Source: CAYUYV01 sp964522525 (lineage in GTDB: Bacteria > Pseudomonadota > Alphaproteobacteria > JAJFIK01). Taken from it: 14,021 bases of DNA. The translations under genes were made by a program, and so were the position numbers. Location of the stretch: assembly GCA_964522525.1 (NCBI GenBank), contig CAZFWG010000104.1, positions 1 through 14,021 on the forward strand, read 5' to 3'. Of this stretch, positions 7,225-13,677 are shown one piece after another. The notes beneath the pieces were generated by a model that was not told the origin of the DNA, searched no databases, and was given only the letters and a program-made list of their open reading frames with translations. Within the stretch, counting starts at the first letter, position 1. Each line of letters opens with the position of its first letter.

Positions 7225-8121
7225 ATGATGGAAACCAAGGAACAGCTTTTCCTCCGCGTCGTGGAGGCGGGAAGTCTCAAAGCGGCCGCCGCGCAGATCG
7301 GCGCGGATCCGTCCGCCGTGAGCCGAAAGATCGCCGCGCTTGAGCGGCGCCTGGGCGTGAAGCTCTTAGAGCGCTCAACGAAACGGTCGGTACCGACCGA
7401 AGCGGGGGCGCGGTACTATGAAGGCATGCGCCGGTTGATCGACGCGCAATCTGCGCTCGAGGCGGATGTCGCGGGCTTGGTCGATACGCCGACCGGGCGA
7501 TTGCGGGTTGCGGCACCGGTGGATTTCGGGGCGCGGTTCGTCGCGCCGGTGCTGGCGGCGCTCCAGGATAGCCATCCGGAGTTATCCGTGGAGCTCCTTT
7601 TGGGCAGCGCCTTTGCCGATCTCGTCGAGCAAGGCATAGATGTGGCGGTGCGGATCGGTCGTCTGCCGGATTCCAGCCTTGTCGCCAAACGCCTCGGTGC
7701 CGTGCCCCGTGTGGTCGTCGGCTCCCGCGATTATTTCCAGCACAACGCCCTGCCGCAGGATCCGAGCGCCCTGGCCGATCACCCTTTTATTTTCTACGGG
7801 CCCGGCCAGCGCGAGTTGACCATCACCCTCGGGGCGGGGAATTCGGGGGAGACCGTGACCGTGAAGGGCGGGTTCACGGCCAATTCTGTTACGGCGATCC
7901 GCGCGCTCGTCGCCTCGGGCCGTGGGTTGCATTTAGGTCCGCTCTGGGCCTTCGAGGACGGTATATCGGACGGATCCCTCATCCGGGTGCTGCCCGACCA
8001 TCCGCTGGAGAGTTTCCCCTTGCACGCCCTTTATGCGCCTGGCGCTTTCATCCCGGCAAAAGTGCGTCACTTCATTGATCGGATGAGCAGGGTGCCCGGG
8101 TCCGAGCCGTCCCTGGAATGA
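7225..8121 (+). CDS. LysR-family transcriptional regulator
   Basis: The product is 298 residues, standard for the family. The N-terminal winged helix-turn-helix covers residues 1-62: LFLRVVEAGSLKAAAAQIG, then DPSAVSRKIAALERRLGVKL and the wing LLERSTKRSVPTEAG. The rest (about 90-290) is the periplasmic-binding-like effector domain, with LRVAAPVDFGARFVAPVL at its start, and resembles the CrgA-type subgroup. An in-frame TAA directly precedes the ATG (7222-7224), fixing the start at 7225 or at the second Met 7228. No clear Shine-Dalgarno sequence is present. By position it probably controls the divergent SDR/SnoaL/AKR/SDR cluster in response to an unknown small molecule, usually as an activator that also represses itself. 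Confidence 0.93.
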   Translation: MMETKEQLFLRVVEAGSLKAAAAQIGADPSAVSRKIAALERRLGVKLLERSTKRSVPTEAGARYYEGMRRLIDAQSALEADVAGLVDTPTGRLRVAAPVDFGARFVAPVLAALQDSHPELSVELLLGSAFADLVEQGIDVAVRIGRLPDSSLVAKRLGAVPRVVVGSRDYFQHNALPQDPSALADHPFIFYGPGQRELTITLGAGNSGETVTVKGGFTANSVTAIRALVASGRGLHLGPLWAFEDGISDGSLIRVLPDHPLESFPLHALYAPGAFIPAKVRHFIDRMSRVPGSEPSLE

Positions 8122-8254
8122 CGGACCTTGCCGCCATGCGCGCGAAGAAGGATCTTAGACTTTCCAACATGACGTGCCCTCTAGCCCACGCGCTCCTTTT
8201 ACGCGTTTTTGCATCCGCTGTGAACCAAGACGGATTTGACTTCAACCCATGGTA

Positions 8255-8398
8255 TCATCCCATACTTGTGGCAATGATCTCGTTGGCATCGGCGCGATAG
8301 AGGATGGAGTCATGGGTGTGTTGGTAGATGACGTGGTTGATCGCGGCTTGGAGGTCGATAAGGGATTAAAGACACCGCGTTTGAGCCTTCCGCGAAAG
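8255..8398 (-). pseudogene. IS630-family transposase remnant, C-terminal end
   Basis: Translated on the minus strand this reads LSRKAQTRCL, a TAA stop (8368-8366), then SLIDLQAAINHVIYQ and DANEIIA before a TGA. IS630-type transposases end with a segment of the form LTRxRLKRGVF-S-x-x-DLQAAI...DPDxIIAA, and both the order and the spacing match. Only about 47 codons with one in-frame stop survive, and no catalytic DDE residues are included. It is therefore dead debris, probably predating or accompanying insertion of the island. Recognition is by memory of the family signature. Confidence 0.6.
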
Positions 8399-8450
8399 GC
8401 TGCCGTTAGGTACAATCCAGAAGGTGAGATTACTCTTTCTGGCTTAGATT

Positions 8451-8491
8451 AATATTCAGTATAAAAATCACTATATCTCTGTACTGATATT
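8451..8491. repeat. AT-rich imperfect inverted repeat at island left edge
   Basis: AATATTCAGTA (8451-8461) and TACTGATATT (8482-8491) are inverted copies differing by one extra T, around a 20-bp AT-rich centre. It ends three bases from the DUF5681 stop codon. It could act as a terminator for that operon or be an element end; its composition is quite unlike the GC-rich flanks. Confidence 0.45.
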
Positions 8492-8493
8492 CC

Positions 8494-9060
8494 CTACGGC
8501 TTGACCTCCCACCAGTCGGGCCATCGGACCTTGCGCGGTGTGCGTGTCGCCTTGACGACGACTTCCTGTTCCTCAATTGTCAGGCGTCGATCACCGAGGC
8601 GGGCGAGGGCCATTTCGACGATCCAGGGCTCAAGCGCCATCCGACACTTGGCTTCATCGGTGCGATAGAGCTTGCGGGCCATGCGGAGGGGCTCCAGGGC
8701 GCCATTGACACGACCAGGGCGTGTAAAGACGATTCGGATACTGGTCAGGTCATCGGCCGTGAGTTCGGTTCGACTGGCGCGGGCCTCTTCAATGGCGTGC
8801 ATGGCGGCTCGGCCGGCGGGTCCATCGCCCTCGAGCCCCTGTTTGGTGAGATACAGGAGGAAGGCTTCGGCGGCGGTGACCTGACGTTCAACACCGTCTT
8901 CCCGGATCGTCACGGTCTGTCCAAGCACGGCCTCATAAGGGGGCTGCTTGTAGCGTCCCTTTGGACGTCCACGTGGATTGCCACTTCGTCCTTTGGGGAA
9001 ACGGCCGGCCCGGGGCGGTTTCTTGTATCCAATATCATCGGTAGGGGAACGACCTGTCAC
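8494..9060 (-). CDS. DUF5681 domain protein, second paralogue
   Basis: The product is 188 residues from GTG 9060; the GTG overlaps the TGA of the preceding paralogue (GTGA). The N-terminal basic motif GRFPKGRSGNPRGRPKGRYK (about 18-37) is the DUF5681 signature and could touch nucleic acid. A middle helical region follows, and the C-terminus has EPWIVEMALARL, RRLTIEEQEVVVKATRT and KVRWPDWWE. The same C-terminal landmarks occur in the neighbouring DUF5681 protein, so the two are diverged tandem copies. The function is unknown; these proteins recur beside ParB-N/methylase genes in mobile regions. It is the last gene of the leftward operon. Confidence 0.82.
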   Translation of the reverse strand: MTGRSPTDDIGYKKPPRAGRFPKGRSGNPRGRPKGRYKQPPYEAVLGQTVTIREDGVERQVTAAEAFLLYLTKQGLEGDGPAGRAAMHAIEEARASRTELTADDLTSIRIVFTRPGRVNGALEPLRMARKLYRTDEAKCRMALEPWIVEMALARLGDRRLTIEEQEVVVKATRTPRKVRWPDWWEVKP

Positions 9061-9641
9061 TCTTCCAGGTCCCTCGGCCAGCGCAGCTTGTCCGCATCGC
9101 GGGTACAGTAGGTGATTTCCTCAATGTTCTGCTTCGTCAGTCGGCTGCCGCCGTGACGGCGGCTCAAAGCCGCCTGCACGGCCCAAGGCTCAAGAACCAG
9201 TCGTTTCTGAGCCCTGATGCCTTCATCCTCCGCAAATCTTGGATCGGGACTGACAATGCCCAGAAGCGCTAACGCTTCCTCTGCATTTTCCGGATCTGAC
9301 TCGAATTGAAGGCCGACGCTGGGGACGGTCCGCCCCTTCTGGGCGGCCAAGTATTTCTCCCGTTTTGCAATCATTTTCAGGACCTGCCGTTGGGCGGTTC
9401 GGCTGCCGGCGATGGCCTGTTGGTAGATCTTGTGCTGGAGGGCTTCCTCCACGCTGACCTCCCGGGGGATTCCCTCACGCATGATCGTCAGTGTCTTGTC
9501 CATGACGATATCAAAGGCGGATCCGGAGGGTTCCTGTTGGGGCGGTTTCTTCCTGGGACGGCCTTTCGGGTTGCCGCTTTGTCCCTTTTGGAACTGCGTA
9601 CCCTTCGGCGGAGCCTTATCTCCAGTGTTCCGCGGCATCAC
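9057..9641 (-). CDS. DUF5681 domain protein, first paralogue
   Basis: The product is 194 residues if started at GTG 9641; ATG 9638 one codon later is equally possible. Both overlap the methylase stop codon, so translation is coupled. The N-terminus carries the DUF5681 motif PPKGTQFQKGQSGNPKGRPR (about 11-30). This is followed by a helical region with FDIVMDKTLTIM and KMIAKREKYLAAQKG, then the C-terminal block EPWAVQAALSRRHGGSRLT, TRDADKLRWP. That C-terminal block is shared with the downstream paralogue. The basic, glycine-rich N-terminus suggests nucleic acid contact, but no catalytic motif is visible. The function is unknown. Confidence 0.84.
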   Translation of the reverse strand: MMPRNTGDKAPPKGTQFQKGQSGNPKGRPRKKPPQQEPSGSAFDIVMDKTLTIMREGIPREVSVEEALQHKIYQQAIAGSRTAQRQVLKMIAKREKYLAAQKGRTVPSVGLQFESDPENAEEALALLGIVSPDPRFAEDEGIRAQKRLVLEPWAVQAALSRRHGGSRLTKQNIEEITYCTRDADKLRWPRDLEE

Positions 9642-10897
9642 ACTGCTCCCTCAACGCGTTTGGGTTCGTTGCCCGTCATGGCCGCCCAGCGGTCCAGGGC
9701 CACATCCACATAGGCCGGATCGATATCGATGCCCCGGAAACGGCGGCCGGTGCGTTCGGCCGCAATGAGGGTGGTGCCAGAGCCAAGAAAGATGTCAAGC
9801 ACGAGGTCGCCCCGCTTGGTCACGTCCTGTATGGCGTCGGCAACCATGGCCGTAGGTTTGACCGTGGGGTGAAGATCCAGATCCTCGCGCCGGCTGCCGG
9901 CCATGGAATTGACGGACGCATAATCCCAGACATTGGTCCGGTTCCGTCCGTACTTGCCAAGTTCGACCGCATTGAAGTGGGGTGCGGCTCCCACCCTGTA
10001 GACGAAGACAAGCTCATGCTTGGAGCGATAGAGCGATCCCATGCCGGCGTTTGATTTATTCCAGACGCACATGTTCAGAAGGTCACCATAAACCACTCCG
10101 CTCACGGTGGATATATCATCCATGTGCCGCCAATCCATACAGATGAAGTGAACGGCGCCATCGCGGGAAACAGCCGCGCAGGCCCCCAGTGTTTCCGCCA
10201 AGAAGCTGCGGAACTGGGTGGTGCTCATCTCGCCCGAGGCCATGGCGAATTCCCTGTGGCGGCCTCGTGTATTGGCATGGCCATTGATGGCGACGTTATA
10301 GGGCGGGTCCAGAAAGGCTGCATCCACCTCGACGTCGCTGCCGAGAACCGCGCGCAGAAAGTCCGGATCTCGCCCATCGCCACAGCCGATGCGATGGTCG
10401 CCCAGGATCCAGACATCGCCCGGCTTGGTGCGCGGCGTCGGCGGAACGGCTGGGATCACCTCATCCTCGGGATCGTCCGACCCTTTGAGGATGAAGTCGA
10501 TCTCACCGGCGGCAAAGCCGGTGAGGTCCAGATTGACATCCAGCGTGGAGATCTCCGCGAGCTCCAGCTTCAGGAGGTCGAGATCCCAGCCGGCATTGAG
10601 CGCGATCTTGTTGTCGGCGAGGCGCAAAGCCCGCTTCTGCGCATCCGACAAGCCGCGAAGCTTGATGGTCGGCACCTCGGAGAGCCCCATCGCCTTGGCC
10701 GCCAACAACCGACCGTGACCGGCGATGATCGCGCCGTTCTCATCCACAAGGATCGGATTGGTAAAACCGAACTCTCGGATCGAGGCGACGATCTGCTCGA
10801 TCTGGCGCTTGGGATGCGTGCGCGCATTGTGAGCATAGGGCTGAAGGCTCGCCGTCGGCTGGTAGGTGATCGAGAGCAATTGACCGTGGGGGGCCAT
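9638..10897 (-). CDS. DNA methyltransferase with N-terminal ParB/Srx domain (N6/N4, beta class)
   Basis: The product is 419 residues in two domains. Residues about 10-105 are a ParB-N/sulfiredoxin-like domain: NARTHPKRQIEQIVASIREFG, then NPILVDENGAIIAGHGRLLAA with the GHGR motif at 60-63. Residues about 160-405 are an N6-adenine/N4-cytosine DNA methylase: catalytic motif IV DPPY at 197-200 comes before the AdoMet motif I FLGSGT at 370-375, the order of the beta class. HPTVKP at 343-348 is the usual segment before motif I. It should methylate DNA with S-adenosylmethionine; the site cannot be predicted. Such fusions are common in prophages and islands as orphan methylases. The start ATG 10897 has AAAGGGG upstream. 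It heads the leftward operon, and no restriction endonuclease lies nearby. Confidence 0.93.
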   Translation of the reverse strand: MAPHGQLLSITYQPTASLQPYAHNARTHPKRQIEQIVASIREFGFTNPILVDENGAIIAGHGRLLAAKAMGLSEVPTIKLRGLSDAQKRALRLADNKIALNAGWDLDLLKLELAEISTLDVNLDLTGFAAGEIDFILKGSDDPEDEVIPAVPPTPRTKPGDVWILGDHRIGCGDGRDPDFLRAVLGSDVEVDAAFLDPPYNVAINGHANTRGRHREFAMASGEMSTTQFRSFLAETLGACAAVSRDGAVHFICMDWRHMDDISTVSGVVYGDLLNMCVWNKSNAGMGSLYRSKHELVFVYRVGAAPHFNAVELGKYGRNRTNVWDYASVNSMAGSRREDLDLHPTVKPTAMVADAIQDVTKRGDLVLDIFLGSGTTLIAAERTGRRFRGIDIDPAYVDVALDRWAAMTGNEPKRVEGAV

Positions 10898-10963
10898 GAC
10901 CCCTTTCCCTCATCAAAGTTGAAAACGAAACGCGTCCATGAAGACCGATTCGTTGGGAGAAAG

Positions 10964-10991
10964 GTAATAAAAACACAAAGAAGAAGATCAA
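10964..10991 (-). promoter_or_regulatory. Candidate promoter of the methylase operon
   Basis: On the minus strand, TTGATC (10991-10986) and TATTAC (10969-10964) are separated by 16 bp and point at the methylase gene, with the -10 about 66 bp before its ATG. The match to the sigma70 consensus is moderate. Confidence 0.3.
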
Positions 10992-11014
10992 GAAGATTGT
11001 ATCGTAGAGTGACC

Positions 11015-11029
11015 GACAGTCAGACTGTC
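11015..11029. promoter_or_regulatory. Perfect inverted repeat, possible operator
   Basis: GACAGTC-A-GACTGTC is a perfect 7-bp-arm palindrome with a one-base centre, a typical size for a dimeric DNA-binding protein. It lies between the putative methylase promoter and the octamer array, and GACTGT recurs in that array and again at about 11149. Confidence 0.5.
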
Positions 11030-11064
11030 AATCACGTTCAGTGCCTGACTGGTTATTGGTCCAT

Positions 11065-11088
11065 CTGTTTGACTGTTTGACTGTCTGA
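11065..11088. repeat. Three tandem octamers CTGTYTGA
   Basis: CTGTTTGA (11065-11072), CTGTTTGA (11073-11080) and CTGTCTGA (11081-11088) follow each other without gap. The repeat creates two TTGACT hexamers, which are -35-like. They share the GACTGT core with the inverted repeat upstream. Confidence 0.7.
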
Positions 11089-11161
11089 CAACTCACCTGT
11101 CCATTTGGTGATCGCCAAAAGACTGGACTCGGGCGCCAAACGGAGCGTGACTGTCATCCAC

Positions 11162-11181
11162 GCCCGGCCTTGCGGGCTTTT
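11162..11181 (+). terminator. Intrinsic-terminator-like hairpin in the DUF3489 leader
   Basis: GCCCG (11162-11166), loop GCCTTG, CGGGC (11173-11177) and then TTTT (11178-11181) have the form of a small Rho-independent terminator. The stem is only 5 bp but all G/C. It lies 47 bp upstream of the DUF3489 start, so it may attenuate transcription entering the recombinase operon. Confidence 0.45.
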
Positions 11182-11219
11182 CTCGGTACCGGCGGAGCGG
11201 TTCCGCCGCATGAACCGAG
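11182..11219 (+). promoter_or_regulatory. Nested hairpin covering the DUF3489 ribosome binding site
   Basis: An inner 7-bp stem CGGCGGA (11190-11196) / TCCGCCG (11202-11208) is enclosed by an outer 6-bp stem CTCGGT (11182-11187) / ACCGAG (11214-11219). The last bases of the outer 3' arm are the start of GAGGAG, the Shine-Dalgarno sequence of DUF3489. Folding would therefore mask the ribosome binding site of the first gene of the recombinase operon. Confidence 0.5.
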
Positions 11220-11228
11220 GAGAAAGAC

Positions 11229-11555
11229 ATGACGTCATGGCCCAAGAAACGGAACCCGAAACCGGCCCCCAAACGGTCGAAATCCCGCGTATCGAAAAAG
11301 CCGGCCGGCCCTCAAAAACCACCGGAAGCAACAGCGCAAAGCAGCGTGCCGTCCGAAGGCAGCAAATTGGAATTGCTGGTGTCCCTGTTGGGGCGAGCGG
11401 AGGGGGCCACGGTGATCGATATGAGCGAGGCCACGGGTTGGCAGCATCACTCCGTGCGCGGCGCTCTTGCGGGCGCGCTCAAGAAAAAAGGCCATGTGAT
11501 CCGATCCGAGAAAGTTGACGGTGTGCGCCGCTACCGGATCGAGGCCGCGCAGTGA
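11229..11555 (+). CDS. DUF3489 domain protein
   Basis: The product is 108 residues. The first 45 are basic and rich in Pro, Lys and Ala, probably disordered. The DUF3489 domain follows (about 47-106): SKLELLVSLLGRAEGATVID, then MSEATGWQHHSVRGALAGAL and KKKGHVIRSEKVDGVRRYRI. The pattern resembles a small winged helix (helix, helix-turn-helix with ATGWQHHSVRG, then a beta wing), so DNA binding is plausible but not shown. The start ATG follows GAGGAG by 8 bases, and a CATGACGTCATG palindrome straddles the start codon. Its TGA overlaps the GTG of the next gene. The recurrent DUF3489-DUF2924-recombinase order suggests a helper or control role in recombination. Confidence 0.87.
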   Translation: MTSWPKKRNPKPAPKRSKSRVSKKPAGPQKPPEATAQSSVPSEGSKLELLVSLLGRAEGATVIDMSEATGWQHHSVRGALAGALKKKGHVIRSEKVDGVRRYRIEAAQ

Positions 11556-11965
11556 CAAGCGCGAATGACATCGCCAGCGAGGTCGAGGCGCTCGAGCACC
11601 TCGACCTAGACGGTCTTCGGGCGGTCTGGCGTGATCGGTATGGAACGCCGCCGTCGCTTCGCTCGGCCGGGCTCCTGCGCTTCATGCTCGCATGGCGGAT
11701 GCAGGCGGAAGCCTTGGGTGGTCTCGATCGTGAAACCCGCCGTCGGCTCGACGGCAAGGGCAGGGTCGCGGCCGAGGGTCTGGAATTGGGTATCGGCGCG
11801 AAGCTGCACCGTGAATGGCAGGGGCGGACGGTTGAAGTCGTGGTCGAGGAAGACGGATTTCGGTGGGAGGACCGGATCTATCCCAGCCTCTCCGCAGCGG
11901 CGTCCGCCATCGCCGGCTCGCGGTGGAACGGACCGCGCTTCTTCGGTCTGAGGGCTTCCCCATGA
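11552..11965 (+). CDS. DUF2924 domain protein
   Basis: The product is 137 residues from GTG 11552, which overlaps the DUF3489 stop (GTGA) and has a GAGG eight bases upstream. The family signature is clear: LDGLRAVWRDRYGTPPSLRS (18-37), LLRFMLAWRMQAEALGGL (41-58), then GAKLHREWQGRTVEVVV (81-97), GFRWEDRIYPSLSAAASAI and a terminal GSRWNGPRFFGLR. That last part resembles the short DNA- or protein-binding fold seen in several recombination-associated families. The biochemical function is unknown. Its stop TGA overlaps the ATG of the recombinase (ATGA), so it is made in step with the recombinase and is a likely accessory factor. Confidence 0.88.
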   Translation: MTSANDIASEVEALEHLDLDGLRAVWRDRYGTPPSLRSAGLLRFMLAWRMQAEALGGLDRETRRRLDGKGRVAAEGLELGIGAKLHREWQGRTVEVVVEEDGFRWEDRIYPSLSAAASAIAGSRWNGPRFFGLRASP

Positions 11966-13554
11966 AGAAGACCATCAAGCGCTGTGCGCTCTATACCCGT
12001 AAGAGTTCGGAAGAAGGGCTCGACCAGGACTTCAACAGTCTGGATGCCCAGCGCGAGGCATGTGCCGCCTATGTGAAGAGCCAAAAACATGAAGGCTGGC
12101 GGGCCATCGACACTCAATATAATGACGGCGGCTTTTCCGGCGGCACGATGGAGCGACCTGCTTTGCAGAAATTGCTGACCGACATCGCTGCGGGCAAGGT
12201 CGACGTTGTAGTCGTTTACAAGATCGACCGCCTGACCCGCGCGCTCACCGATTTTGCGCGGATGGTGGACATCTTCGATCGCCACGACGTCAGCTTCGTC
12301 AGTGTCACTCAGTCATTCAACACGACCAGCAGCATGGGCCGGTTGACGCTGAACGTGCTGCTGTCCTTTGCCCAGTTCGAGCGTGAGGTCACAGGCGAGC
12401 GCATCCGGGACAAGATCGCAGCGTCCAAGGCCAAGGGCATGTGGATGGGCGGCACGCCGCCCTTGGGCTATGACCTGCCCGATGCGGGCAGCCGAGCTTT
12501 GGTGGTCAATCCCAGTGAAGCCGAAACAGTGCGGTTGATCTTCCGCACCTATCTGGAGCTCGGCCCGGTTCATGAGCTGGAGCGCTGGTTGGCCGCGCGG
12601 GGCATCCGGTCCAAAAGCCGTATCAACAAAAGCGGAAAGATCCTTGGCGGGAAGCCCCTCGGGCGAGGTCCGTTGTATCACTTGCTTCGCAATCGAACCT
12701 ATCGGGGCATGATCGTCCACAAGGAACAGGTCCATCCGGGCCAGCATCCCGCCATCGTGGACGCGGATTTATTCGATGCCGTTCAGGCCCGACTCGAAGA
12801 CAACACCCGCCGCCGCGACGCCCGCCAGGATCCGATGGTACGGGCGCCGCTCACGGGTCGCATCTTCGATGCTGACGGTCAGCCGATGACCCCGACCCTT
12901 TCTTATGGCAAGGGCGGCAAGCCCTATCGCTACTACATTTCCACAAAACTTCAGCGGGGGCGCCGACGGCATGAAGATGACGACGCCATTCGCCGCGTCC
13001 CGGCGCTCGCCGTGGAATCCATGTTGGCCGAGGTTGTCGCCCGATTGGTGCCGCGTCAGTCGAGTGAACCGCTCGGTTTGCTGACCCGGGTCGAGATCCA
13101 CGCCCGTTCCGTGGAAATCCTGATGCCGGTGACGCATCTCACCGCGGTACGCCGTCGCCTGAAAGAGGATGAGCACGCCGAAAAAGATCCGGCCGACCCG
13201 TCTCAACTACGCCTGACCCTGGCCGTCCGCATTGCACGACGCGGCGGACGCACGGCGGTCGTCACCTCGAAACCATCTGAAATTCGACCTGACCCCGCGC
13301 TCATCAATGCGCTGCGCGCGGCGCACGCAATGGTCGGCTGCGATGCTGCCGGGCTCCCAATTATCGAAAAGTCACCGGTCACTGCCTACCAACGGCGTCT
13401 CGTGCGGCTGGCCTTCCTGGCGCCCGATCTACAGCGGGCCATTCTCGAAGGTCGCCAGCCGCCGGACCTCACCGTCGGCCAATTGATGGACGGACCCGTG
13501 CCGCTGCTTTGGACCGAACAGGCCGTGGTTTTCAGTGTCGAGACGGACGTCTGA
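11962..13554 (+). CDS. Large serine recombinase (resolvase/invertase family)
   Basis: The product is 530 residues from ATG 11962, which overlaps the DUF2924 stop and has GAGGG upstream; the frame's extra upstream codons only shadow DUF2924. The N-terminal catalytic domain (5-155) has YTRKSS with nucleophile Ser15 and Arg13, then YKIDRLTR with Arg90 and Arg93, and FAQFEREVTGERIRDK at 136-151. The recombinase domain (about 165-285) has GGTPPLGYD and the NPSEAETVRLIFRTYLELG stretch. In the following ribbon region (about 295-330, TGRIFDADGQPMTPT ... PYRYYIS) the four zinc cysteines of typical large serine integrases are absent. A C-terminal helical tail (about 475-520, RRLVRLAFLAPDLQRAILEG) resembles a helix-turn-helix. 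It should cut and rejoin two att sites through a phosphoserine. A repeat-rich region and a tRNA-Ser follow it. Confidence 0.93.
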   Translation: MKKTIKRCALYTRKSSEEGLDQDFNSLDAQREACAAYVKSQKHEGWRAIDTQYNDGGFSGGTMERPALQKLLTDIAAGKVDVVVVYKIDRLTRALTDFARMVDIFDRHDVSFVSVTQSFNTTSSMGRLTLNVLLSFAQFEREVTGERIRDKIAASKAKGMWMGGTPPLGYDLPDAGSRALVVNPSEAETVRLIFRTYLELGPVHELERWLAARGIRSKSRINKSGKILGGKPLGRGPLYHLLRNRTYRGMIVHKEQVHPGQHPAIVDADLFDAVQARLEDNTRRRDARQDPMVRAPLTGRIFDADGQPMTPTLSYGKGGKPYRYYISTKLQRGRRRHEDDDAIRRVPALAVESMLAEVVARLVPRQSSEPLGLLTRVEIHARSVEILMPVTHLTAVRRRLKEDEHAEKDPADPSQLRLTLAVRIARRGGRTAVVTSKPSEIRPDPALINALRAAHAMVGCDAAGLPIIEKSPVTAYQRRLVRLAFLAPDLQRAILEGRQPPDLTVGQLMDGPVPLLWTEQAVVFSVETDV

Positions 13555-13590
13555 CGTTCGCATCGACCTCCAACGCCGACGTCGGTTTCA

Positions 13591-13677
13591 CCCTGTTCTG
13601 CACAAAGAGTTCCCTGTTCCGACGCATTCCGCTCCCTGTAAATGCAGAAAAACGCCCCTGTTCTGCGCATTAACAGG
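13591..13677 (+). repeat. CCCTGTTC iteron-like repeats with 21-22 bp period
   Basis: Four units starting CCCTGT lie at 13591, 13612, 13634 and 13656, so the spacing is 21, 22 and 22 bp, about two helical turns. Units 1 and 4 extend to CCCTGTTCTGC. Unit 4 is also the left arm of a perfect inverted repeat, CCTGTT (13657-13662), 9 bp, AACAGG (13672-13677). TTCTGCA in unit 1 recurs inverted as TGCAGAA (13644-13650) in unit 3. Confidence 0.75.

Larger units (their letters stand above)
8122..8493. other. Gene-free junction region left of the island
   Basis: This stretch of 372 bp has no intact gene. It holds a decayed IS630-type transposase tail (minus, 8255-8398) and, next to the DUF5681 stop, a very AT-rich segment with an imperfect inverted repeat (8451-8491). 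The two short plus-strand frames here look like no protein family, and one is just the reverse of the transposase remnant. No copy of the tRNA-Ser 3' end could be seen. Confidence 0.6.
10898..11228. promoter_or_regulatory. Divergent control region of the island operons
   Basis: This region of 331 bp between the divergent methylase and DUF3489 genes contains, left to right: a candidate methylase promoter, a perfect inverted repeat, a tandem octamer array, a terminator-like hairpin, and a nested hairpin over the DUF3489 ribosome binding site. The short frames crossing it have no family resemblance. Confidence 0.6.

Noticed and set aside
8118..8300. Small plus-strand frame after LysR
   Set aside because: It has no ribosome binding site or domain, and it overlaps the transposase remnant on the other strand.
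8494..10897. Complete restriction-modification system
   Set aside because: A methylase is present, but neither DUF5681 protein shows a nuclease motif and no endonuclease or specificity subunit is seen.
10124..11080. Plus-strand frame of 318 residues opposite the methylase
   Set aside because: It lies antisense to a gene with intact ParB-N and DPPY/FLGSGT motifs and shows no domain of its own.
13591..13677. CRISPR array
   Set aside because: Units are only 7-11 bp conserved with 21-22 bp period and partly palindromic arms; CRISPR repeats are longer and more exact, and no cas gene is present.
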